A stretch of DNA of 64,000 bases, taken from contig NZ_JABBGJ010000007.1 of the NCBI RefSeq assembly GCF_012927345.1, positions 124,001-188,000 on the forward strand, read 5' to 3'. The stretch comes from Paraburkholderia polaris. GTDB taxonomy: Bacteria; Pseudomonadota; Gammaproteobacteria; Burkholderiales; Burkholderiaceae. This document shows, piece by piece, positions 57,183 to 64,000 of this stretch. A program made the translations under genes and the position numbers. Under the pieces are notes generated by a model. It was not told the origin of the DNA and did no database searches. It saw nothing but the letters and a program-made list of their open reading frames with translations. Each line of letters begins with the position of its first letter. The first letter of the stretch is position 1.

Positions 57183-58561
57183 TGGCCGAAACGCTCTATG
57201 CGATGCCGATCGACAGCGAGTTCGCCGTGGTTGCCGCGCGTCGGCGCGCGCGCGAACTTGGCGAAGCGCTTGCCTTCACCGCGCAGGATCAAACGCGCAT
57301 TGCCACCTCGGTGCTCGAAGTCGCGCGCACTGTGCTGAACGCGACGCCGCACGGGCGCGCCGAATTTCTGCTCGACGAAGCGAGCCGTCCGCAAGGCTTG
57401 CTGATTCGTTTCGTTGCGCCCGCAACCACGCTCGATCATCTTTCCGGGCGGCCCGCCGGCGCTGTTCGTGCCACCGGTGCCGACGAGCCTGCCGGTGCCC
57501 TGGGCGTGCTCGCCGCTCAGCGTCTGATGGATGCGTGCCTGTTCGAAGACGCTGCGGGCGACGCCGTCGTCACGTTGACCAAGCGCTTGCCGGAGCAGGC
57601 GCCGCCTACCTCCGCCACCGCCGTTGCCAACCACGCCTTGCTTGCCGAAGGCGCGGCTGCCTCAGGCGCGCAAGGTTCGTTCGACGAAGTACAGCGGCAA
57701 AACCGCGAGCTGGTCAACGTGCTAAGCGATTTGCGGGAACGCCAGGAAGAGCTGATCCGGCTCACGCGCGAACTTGAAGACACCAATCGCGGCGTGGTCG
57801 CGCTCTACGCCGAACTGGACGAGCGCGCTGACCACCTGCGCCGCGCCGACGAAGCGAAGTCGCGCTTCCTGTCGAACATGAGCCACGAATTCCGCTCGCC
57901 GCTATATTCGATCCGCGCGCTGTCCAAGCTGCTGATGGATCGCGCGGACGGCGAGTTGACCGACGAGCAGGCCAAACAGGTGCGCTTCATTCGCAAGGCG
58001 GCCGAGGAACTCTCGGAAACCGTCGACGACCTGCTCGATATCGCGAAGATCGAGGCGGGCAAGATCGAACTGCGGCCGGCCGAATTCGAAGTCGCCAATC
58101 TGTTTTCGGCCTTGCGCGGCATGTTGCGTCCGCTATTACCGGCGAGCGGTGTCGATTTGCTATTCGATCCGTGCGACGACATCCCGCCGGTTTTCGCCGA
58201 CGAAGGCAAGGTCTCGCAGATTCTCCGCAATTTCATATCCAATGCACTAAAGTTCACCGAACGGGGCGAGGTACGGGTGCGGGCGCAATATGACGCCGCT
58301 CAACAGCTTCTGACCTTTTCCGTGAGCGATACCGGCATCGGCATTGCGCCCGAGCATCAGCAAAGCGTATTCGAAGAATTCGAGCAGGTGGAAAACCGCC
58401 TGCAGACCTATGTGAAGGGCACCGGGCTGGGTCTGCCGCTGTGCAGCAAGCTGTGCAAGCTGCTGGGCGGCACGGTCGGGCTCGAAAGCGAATTGGGCAA
58501 GGGCTCGACCTTTACCGCGACCATTCAGACGTATACGCCGGCGGAAAACAATCTCCCATGA
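57182..58561 (+). CDS. Histidine kinase with degenerate RsbT-like N-domain
   Basis: 459 residues, no membrane helix. Residues 1-137 align with RsbT (QTRIATSVLEVARTVLNATPHG for the N-box region; GALGVLAAQRLMDACLFEDA for the G-box) but lack the N-box Asn, the DxGPG motif and the GxGxG loop, so the domain probably cannot bind ATP. A coiled coil (about 168-225), H-box with His235 (FLSNMSHEFRSPLYSIR) and an intact HATPase (NALKFT, DTGIGI, GTGLGLPL) follow. It may sense stressosome state by docking like RsbT and pass phosphate to the next protein. Confidence 0.88.
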   Translation: MAETLYAMPIDSEFAVVAARRRARELGEALAFTAQDQTRIATSVLEVARTVLNATPHGRAEFLLDEASRPQGLLIRFVAPATTLDHLSGRPAGAVRATGADEPAGALGVLAAQRLMDACLFEDAAGDAVVTLTKRLPEQAPPTSATAVANHALLAEGAAASGAQGSFDEVQRQNRELVNVLSDLRERQEELIRLTRELEDTNRGVVALYAELDERADHLRRADEAKSRFLSNMSHEFRSPLYSIRALSKLLMDRADGELTDEQAKQVRFIRKAAEELSETVDDLLDIAKIEAGKIELRPAEFEVANLFSALRGMLRPLLPASGVDLLFDPCDDIPPVFADEGKVSQILRNFISNALKFTERGEVRVRAQYDAAQQLLTFSVSDTGIGIAPEHQQSVFEEFEQVENRLQTYVKGTGLGLPLCSKLCKLLGGTVGLESELGKGSTFTATIQTYTPAENNLP

Positions 58562-60477
58562 GCGACGCGACCAACAGTCTGATATTGAACGTCGACGACA
58601 ACGACGGCGCACGGTACGCCAAGAGTCGCATTCTCTCGCGCGCGGGCTTCGTGGTGATCGAAGCCGCCAACGGCGCCGAAGCGATCGAACGCGCACGCCT
58701 TTCGCTGCCCGACCTCGTGCTGCTCGACGTCAAGCTGCCGGACATCAACGGCTTCGAAGTGTGCCGTCGGATCAAGTCAGCGCCGGAGACCGCCGGCATT
58801 CTCGTGCTGCAGACCTCCGCGGCGGCCGTGCAGAGCATCGACAAGATTCGCGGTCTCGACGGCGGTGCCGATAGCTACCTGATCGAGCCGATCGAACCGG
58901 CGGAGCTGATCGCGCATGTGCGAGCCTTGTTGCGGGTGCGTCGCGCGGAAGGCGCATTGCGTGAAAGCGAAGAGCGCTTTCGTCAGATGGCCGAAAATAT
59001 CGACGACGTATTCTGGATGCTCGACCCTTCAACCTGTCAGTTGCTGTACGTGAGCCCCGCATATCGCCGGCTATGGGGTGACGAGGCGTTCGCGCCGCAT
59101 CCGGCCGCAGGGCACTGGGCGGGCCGTATTCATCCGCAAGACGAAGCTGCGGTCGAGACCGCATATCGCGCGCTGGCAACCGGCGTACCGTATGAGATTG
59201 AATACCGCATCGCGCGGCCCGATGGCGAAATCCGTTGGGTGGCCGAGCGCGGCTTTCCGGTGCGCGATGCGCGCGACCGTATCTACCGGTTGGCCGGTAT
59301 CGTCAACGACATCTCGGAGCGCAAGGCCAATGAAATGGCGCTGCGCGAGGCCGATCGCCGAAAGGACGAATTCCTTGCGATGCTCGCGCATGAGTTGCGC
59401 AACCCGTTGGCGCCGATCCGCAACGCAATCGAATTGCTCGATCCGAGCCGCTCGCCTTCGCCGCAGAACGTCGATGCGATGCGCGCGGTGATCGGGCGCC
59501 AGGTCAAGCATTTGAGCCGCCTTGTCGATGATCTGCTCGACGTGGCGCGGATCACGCAAGGCAAGATCACGCTGCGCCAGGAAATCGTCGGCCTCGCCGC
59601 CGCCGTCGAAGCGGCGATTGAAACGGCCGCACCCACTCTCACCAGAAAAGGCCACACGCTCAGGACAGAGATGCCTGACGAGCCGCTTTTCATCGTCGGC
59701 GACGGCGTGCGGATCGCGCAGGTGCTCGGCAATATCCTCTCGAACGCGGCGAAGTACACGCCGCAAGGCGGCGAAATTCTGATCGAGGTTCGCGAGTTGC
59801 ACGACAACGTGCAGATTAGTGTGCGCGATAACGGCGTCGGCCTTGCTGCCGAAACCATTCCGCATATCTTCGACCTGTTCGTGCAGTCCGAGAGTTCGCT
59901 CGAACGCTCCGAGGGTGGGCTCGGCATCGGCTTGCCGCTGGCGCGTACGCTGGTCGAACTGCACGGCGGGCGGATCGAGGCATTTTCGGCGGGCCCGGGG
60001 CAGGGCAGCGAATTCATCGTGTGCCTGCCGCTAACGCGCCTGTCGCAAACTGACCGGCCAGTCGTCACCGCGCCTGTTACCGTGCCGCAAGGCGCGGGAC
60101 CCGCGCTGCGCCTGCTGCTGGTGGACGATAGCGTCGATGGGGCGGCGGCGATGTCGCTCCTGCTCGAATCGGACGGCTATGACGTGCGCGTCGCGCACGA
60201 AGCCGGGCACGCGCTCGAGATCGCCGCGCAATTCAAACCTGAGATCGTTTTGCTCGATCTCGGCTTGCCGGGCATGGACGGCTTTCAACTCGCGCAGGAG
60301 ATGCGCAAGCGCGCGGCTACGACGAATGCGCTCCTGATTGCGGTGACCGGCTATGGACAGGCGGCCGACCGTCAGCGTACGCATGAAGCGGGCTTTGATC
60401 ATCATCTGGTGAAGCCAGTGTCGTCCGAGGAAATTCAGCGCGTGATTGCCAGCCGCTTTCCAGACGGGCACAGTTAG
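58558..60477 (+). CDS. REC-PAS-histidine kinase-REC hybrid
   Basis: 639 residues, cytoplasmic. REC1 (about 8-125) has Asp57 (LVLLDVKLPD) but Glu110 where the conserved Lys should be (YLIEPIEP). PAS/PAC (about 135-258), H-box with His278 (LAMLAHELRNPLAPIR), HATPase (NILSNAAKYTP, DNGVGL, GLGIGLPLA) and REC2 (about 518-635; Asp567, Lys in HHLVKPV) follow. The start overlaps the upstream kinase stop (ATGA at 58558). It likely receives phosphate from that kinase at REC1 and relays it; the final DNA-binding regulator is not in the window. Confidence 0.9.
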   Translation: MSDATNSLILNVDDNDGARYAKSRILSRAGFVVIEAANGAEAIERARLSLPDLVLLDVKLPDINGFEVCRRIKSAPETAGILVLQTSAAAVQSIDKIRGLDGGADSYLIEPIEPAELIAHVRALLRVRRAEGALRESEERFRQMAENIDDVFWMLDPSTCQLLYVSPAYRRLWGDEAFAPHPAAGHWAGRIHPQDEAAVETAYRALATGVPYEIEYRIARPDGEIRWVAERGFPVRDARDRIYRLAGIVNDISERKANEMALREADRRKDEFLAMLAHELRNPLAPIRNAIELLDPSRSPSPQNVDAMRAVIGRQVKHLSRLVDDLLDVARITQGKITLRQEIVGLAAAVEAAIETAAPTLTRKGHTLRTEMPDEPLFIVGDGVRIAQVLGNILSNAAKYTPQGGEILIEVRELHDNVQISVRDNGVGLAAETIPHIFDLFVQSESSLERSEGGLGIGLPLARTLVELHGGRIEAFSAGPGQGSEFIVCLPLTRLSQTDRPVVTAPVTVPQGAGPALRLLLVDDSVDGAAAMSLLLESDGYDVRVAHEAGHALEIAAQFKPEIVLLDLGLPGMDGFQLAQEMRKRAATTNALLIAVTGYGQAADRQRTHEAGFDHHLVKPVSSEEIQRVIASRFPDGHS

Positions 60478-60544
60478 GCGGAAATTTTCCGCCTGCCGTT
60501 ATGAACATGGTCGCGCCGCGCGTCGACCTTCACTACATCGATAT

Positions 60545-60594
60545 GGAAGCCGAACTATTTTGCATTGCAGCGAAATAGTCGGCTTTCCGTTTTT
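60545..60594 (+). terminator. Rho-independent terminator of the rsb operon
   Basis: GGAAGCCGA-CTATTT pairs with AAATAG-TCGGCTTTCC around a TGCATTGCAGCG loop, then GTTTTT follows at 60589-60594. It ends the six-gene transcript. A smaller perfect inverted repeat, AGGCGGAAA/TTTCCGCCT, lies at the stop codon itself (60476-60494). Confidence 0.8.
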
Positions 60595-60761
60595 CTGCGT
60601 CATGGCGGCGGCACTCATCTGAGACCTTGACAGGCCGCTATGTTCGTCGTAATTCGACGGTGCGCTGCACGCTTTCTCACTTTCAATTACATTGCGGGTG
60701 CGGCCGCGCATTCGCACCGCCTCCTTCCAATCAAATATCGGTGTCTGCCATCGTCGAATCC

Positions 60762-61688
60762 ATGCAGCCAATCGTCTCGGTCACGAATCTTTCGAAAACC
60801 TACGCCACCGGTTTTCACGCCCTTAAAAACATCAATCTGGCGATCAACCGCGGAGAAATCTTCGCCTTGCTTGGGCCCAACGGCGCGGGCAAAACCACCC
60901 TCATCAGCATCATCTGCGGCATCGTCAATGCGAGCGTTGGCAGCGTGACGGTGGACGGCCGCAACATCGCGACGGACTATCGCGGCGCGCGCTCGCTGAT
61001 CGGCCTCGTGCCGCAGGAGCTCACCACCGACTCGTTCGAAACCGTCTGGGCGACCGTCTCGTTCAGCCGCGGGCTATTCGGCAAGCCGAAAAATCCCGCT
61101 TACGTCGAAAAGGTCTTGCGCGATCTGTCGCTGTGGGAAAAGCGCGATAGCAAGATCATTACGCTGTCGGGCGGCATGAAGCGCCGGGTGCTGATTGCGA
61201 AGGCGCTCTCGCACGAACCGCGCGTGCTGTTTCTCGACGAACCCACCGCGGGTGTGGACGTCGAGTTGCGCCGCGATATGTGGAAACTGGTGCGCTCGCT
61301 TGCCGCTAGCGGCGTGACGATCATTCTCACCACGCACTACATCGACGAAGCCGAGGAAATGGCCGACCGCATCGGCGTGATCAATGCGGGCGAGATCATG
61401 CTGGTGGAAGAGAAGACAGAGTTGATGCGCAAACTCGGCAAGAAGCAGTTGACGCTGCAACTGGAGAGTCCGCTCGCCCAGGTGCCGCCGGCGCTGGCCG
61501 GATATGGGCTGGATGTCGCCAAGGGCGGCAACGAGTTGATCTACACGTATGAAGGCGAGGGCGGACGCACCGACATCATCGCGCTGCTCAAAGCGCTCGA
61601 CGACGCCAGCATCCGCTTCAAGGATCTGCATACGACGCAAAGCTCGCTCGAAGACATCTTCGTCAGTCTCCTCCGAGGTAACCAATGA
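60762..61688 (+). CDS. ABC-2 exporter ATPase (YadG-like)
   Basis: 308 residues. Walker [11 protein letters not shown]-loop LVPQE, signature LSGGMKRR, Walker [13 protein letters not shown] and H-loop [14 protein letters not shown]. The C-terminal tail of about 75 residues is as in the YadG/DrrA group. It powers export of a lipid, polysaccharide or drug by the permease encoded next; substrate unknown. The stop overlaps the permease start (ATGA at 61685). Confidence 0.92.
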   Translation: MQPIVSVTNLSKTYATGFHALKNINLAINRGEIFALLGPNGAGKTTLISIICGIVNASVGSVTVDGRNIATDYRGARSLIGLVPQELTTDSFETVWATVSFSRGLFGKPKNPAYVEKVLRDLSLWEKRDSKIITLSGGMKRRVLIAKALSHEPRVLFLDEPTAGVDVELRRDMWKLVRSLAASGVTIILTTHYIDEAEEMADRIGVINAGEIMLVEEKTELMRKLGKKQLTLQLESPLAQVPPALAGYGLDVAKGGNELIYTYEGEGGRTDIIALLKALDDASIRFKDLHTTQSSLEDIFVSLLRGNQ

Positions 61689-62446
61689 ATATCTATGCAA
61701 TTCGCGCGATCTATAAGTTCGAGATGGCGCGCACCTGGCGCACTCTGATGCAGAGCATCATCGCGCCGGTGATTTCGACGTCGCTTTACTTCGTCGTATT
61801 CGGCGCGGCGATCGGTTCACGTATCAAGGAAGTGGACGGCATCAGTTATGGCGCATTCATCGTGCCGGGTCTGATTATGCTGTCGCTGCTGTCGCAAAGC
61901 ATTTCGAATGCGTCGTTCGGGATTTACTTTCCGCGCTTTACCGGCACGATCTATGAGTTGCTGTCGGCGCCGGTATCGTATCTGGAGATCGTCGTGAGCT
62001 ATGTGGGCGCGGCGGCTACCAAATCGATCCTGCTCGGGCTGATCATTCTGGCTACCGCTGGGCTGTTCGTGCCGCTGCAAGTGCAGCATCCGTTCTGGAT
62101 GATTCTGTTTCTGGTGCTCACCGCGGTGACGTTCAGTCTGCTCGGTTTCATTATCGGCATCTGGGCGGATAGCTTCGAGAAATTGCAACTCGTGCCGCTC
62201 CTGATCATCACGCCGCTCACGTTTCTCGGCGGAAGTTTCTATGCGGTCAATATGCTGCCGCCGTTCTGGAAGGTCGTGACGCTGTTCAATCCGATCGTCT
62301 ATCTGGTTAGCGGATTTCGCTGGAGCTTTTATGGTCTCGCCGATGTGGATGTCGGTGTCAGCCTCGGGATGACCGCGTTGTTTCTGGCGGTGTTTCTCGC
62401 GATCGTCGCGTGGATCTTCAAGACCGGGTATCGGCTCAAGAGCTAA
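61685..62446 (+). CDS. ABC-2 type permease (YadH-like)
   Basis: 253 residues, six helices: [73 protein letters not shown] and [46 protein letters not shown], the ABC-2/YadH pattern. It is the membrane partner of the ATPase at 60762. Confidence 0.92.
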   Translation: MNIYAIRAIYKFEMARTWRTLMQSIIAPVISTSLYFVVFGAAIGSRIKEVDGISYGAFIVPGLIMLSLLSQSISNASFGIYFPRFTGTIYELLSAPVSYLEIVVSYVGAAATKSILLGLIILATAGLFVPLQVQHPFWMILFLVLTAVTFSLLGFIIGIWADSFEKLQLVPLLIITPLTFLGGSFYAVNMLPPFWKVVTLFNPIVYLVSGFRWSFYGLADVDVGVSLGMTALFLAVFLAIVAWIFKTGYRLKS

Positions 62447-62829
62447 CAGCGTCGATGCGAACCGGTTTGGAGCAGATTGCCGGCCGGTTCGCCACCCTAT
62501 GCCGCAATTTCGCGGCAGCGGTGAACGACCGGGTCTCCGCGGTGACGACGAACTACTTCAACTGACGCGGTGAGCAACACAACGGCACCGATTTCATTAC
62601 GTTTTCCTCTGCATAATTAAAAGCTATGTTTAGGCAAGGAAAACAATTTTTGACCAATGATGGCGCGGCGCTACGCTTGGTGCGTCACTCATCGTTCACG
62701 CCGTGTATTACTCAGGATTCGCTGACGAAGGAATTTTGAGCGATTCACAATTCAGGTGCATGGCTGGTGCTGAGTGGTGCATCCGCACGCGGTACGTGCG
62801 GTTTTCGATCTCCATTCAAGGAACCGCCC
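62447..62829. other. Intergenic region with hairpin, before ABC importer operon
   Basis: 383 bases. At 62457-62492 GCGAACCGG pairs with CCGGTTCGC (9 bp, no T-run), a possible 3' structure or weak terminator for the exporter genes. The AT-rich part at 62600-62660 probably holds the promoter of the importer operon. No gene seen. Confidence 0.45.
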
Positions 62830-63849
62830 ATGTTCAACGCACTGACACGCCGCGTCGCGGCAACGGCTGCCGGCACACTGCTTTCAACGACGCTCGCGGC
62901 CTTCGCCGCGTTCGCGTCACCGGCCGCCAACGCGGGAACGCTTACGATTGCCCACACGACCTGGGTCGGCTACGGCACGCTATATCTTGCGCGTGATCTC
63001 GGCTACTTCAAGCAGGAAGGTCTCGACGTCGACCTGAAGACGATCGACGACGCCTCGATCTATATGGCGGCGCAGGCGTCGGGCAAGATCGACGGTTCCG
63101 CCTCGACCGTGGATGAAGTCATGAAATTCCGCTCGCCGAATTTCTGCTTCAAAAGCGTGATTGCGCTTGACGAAAGCTTCGGCGGCGACGGCGTGCTGGT
63201 GGGCGACGGCGTGAACAGTTTCGCGGACCTGAAGAAGCAGCCAATTGCAATGAGCGAAGGCTCCGTCTCGCAATTCTGGCTTGCGTATCTGCTCAAGCAG
63301 CGCGGCATGTCGATCAAGGATATGACGATCGAGAACATGAGCGCCGACGATGCCGCGAGCGCCTTTATCGCCAAACGCGTGCCCGCCGCCGTGACGTGGG
63401 AACCGCACCTGACCTTCGTGCGTGAACACAAGCAGGGCAAAGTGCTGATCGACAGTTCGGCGACGCCTGGCGTGATCGTCGATGTGGTGACCTTGAATTG
63501 CGACATCATCAAGAACCGCCCGAAGGACGTGCAGGCGCTGGTGGATGGCATCTACAAGGCCGTTGCTTACACCCGGGCCAACCCTGAGAAGGCCTACGCG
63601 ATCATGGCGAAGGGAGTGGGCGGCTATCTGGCTGATCCGAAGGCGTTCGCCGAAGCCGCCAAAGGCGTGCGCTTCTACGATCAACCGATGAACGTCGGCC
63701 TGCTCGGCACCTCGGCCAAGCCGGGTTCAGTCGAAAAGGTCATTACGCTCGGCAGCAGCATCTGGAGCGATCTGGGCAAACAGAAAGTCGCCGTCGACTA
63801 CAGCATGCTCGTCGATCCGACGTTCGCCAGCGCGAAGGTGCCGCAATGA
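62830..63849 (+). CDS. Periplasmic ABC substrate-binding protein (nitrate/sulfonate/taurine type)
   Basis: 339 residues; signal peptide to about residue 35 (ASPAANA). GTLTIAHTTWVGYGTLYLARDLGYFKQEGLDVDL is the start of the NMT1/TauA-like fold; SEGSVSQFWLAYLLKQRGM and ADDAASAFIAKRVPAAVTWEPHL are the central ligand-binding and hinge segments. ATG 62830 with AAGGA upstream. It feeds the ABC permease that starts at 63846 by ATGA overlap. Ligand not determinable here; taurine, other sulfonates or cyanate/urea-like compounds are all seen in the family. Confidence 0.88.
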   Translation: MFNALTRRVAATAAGTLLSTTLAAFAAFASPAANAGTLTIAHTTWVGYGTLYLARDLGYFKQEGLDVDLKTIDDASIYMAAQASGKIDGSASTVDEVMKFRSPNFCFKSVIALDESFGGDGVLVGDGVNSFADLKKQPIAMSEGSVSQFWLAYLLKQRGMSIKDMTIENMSADDAASAFIAKRVPAAVTWEPHLTFVREHKQGKVLIDSSATPGVIVDVVTLNCDIIKNRPKDVQALVDGIYKAVAYTRANPEKAYAIMAKGVGGYLADPKAFAEAAKGVRFYDQPMNVGLLGTSAKPGSVEKVITLGSSIWSDLGKQKVAVDYSMLVDPTFASAKVPQ

Positions 63850-64000
63850 GCACGACGCTGCCCAACCATGCGAAAGCGCCACCCGCGGCTCGGCGGCGTG
63901 GACCTTCGTTGCTCAACATTTGCCTGACGCCTAAGGCCGACGTGCCGCGTCCCGTGCTGATCGCGGTCGGCATCGCGGTGTGGCTGGTGGTGTTGGCCGG
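63846..64000 (+). CDS. ABC transporter permease, N-terminus (cut by window end)
   Basis: The first 51 residues: a basic, Pro-rich start (APPAARRRGPSLLNICLTPK) and the beginning of a membrane helix (PVLIAVGIAVWLVVLA). Start ATG overlaps the stop of the binding protein. It should be the SsuC/TauC-type permease of the importer; the ATPase gene is probably next, outside the window. Confidence 0.75.
   Translation, partial: MSTTLPNHAKAPPAARRRGPSLLNICLTPKADVPRPVLIAVGIAVWLVVLA

Overview
The window is high-GC beta-proteobacterial chromosome. The 16-strand porin with its typical signal peptide, the two MHS-family transporters, the kdp cluster, the SYLF and glycine-zipper lipoproteins and the overall gene style fit Burkholderiaceae, most likely Paraburkholderia. 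That placement is by recognition only, not by a database search. I see no rRNA, tRNA, CRISPR array, phage or intact insertion sequence.

Region by region. 1-6300: the end of an MsbA-type ABC exporter, a TraB/GumN protein, a GH63-like glucosidase and a small secreted protein. 6577-11858: a porin and an envelope or acid-stress group on the minus strand (ClC Cl-/H+ exchanger, glycine-zipper protein, HdeA-like chaperone, SYLF lipoprotein). 12230-17780: an orphan substrate-binding protein, a quinone oxidoreductase, a citrate/tricarballylate-type MHS symporter and a TctDE-like two-component system. 17816-21600: a LacI-regulated catabolic operon (LacI, DapA-like lyase/aldolase, GudP-like MFS transporter) whose transporter gene carries a one-base frameshift; two LacI-type operators lie upstream. 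21847-22610: a copper pair (DUF305 protein, CopZ) behind a CueR-type promoter. 22855-23823: a NodZ/GT23-like fucosyltransferase homologue. 24023-32652: a potassium island with a tiny membrane protein, kdpFABC, kdpE without kdpD, a universal stress protein and a KimA/KUP-like permease.

33000-40766: a secreted clan GH-A-like hydrolase with a long Thr-Pro linker, then a four-gene chaperone-usher fimbria. 40812-44654: an orphan ABC ATPase, a second MHS transporter overlapping an AraC regulator, and a small protein. 45391-53659: an FtsH paralogue, a TauE/SafE permease, an OafA-type acyltransferase, opgC coupled to a tannase-family esterase, and a Gly-rich secreted protein.

54286-60477 is the most interesting part: an rsbR-rsbS-rsbT stressosome core followed, in overlapping genes, by an RsbT-like/PP2C fusion, a histidine kinase whose N-terminus looks like an RsbT domain that has lost its ATP-binding motifs, and a REC-PAS-HK-REC hybrid kinase. 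The six genes read as one operon ending in a strong hairpin terminator. It looks like a Gram-negative stressosome wired to phosphorelay output instead of a sigma-B cascade. 60762-64000 holds a YadGH-like ABC-2 exporter and the start of a nitrate/sulfonate/taurine-type ABC importer.
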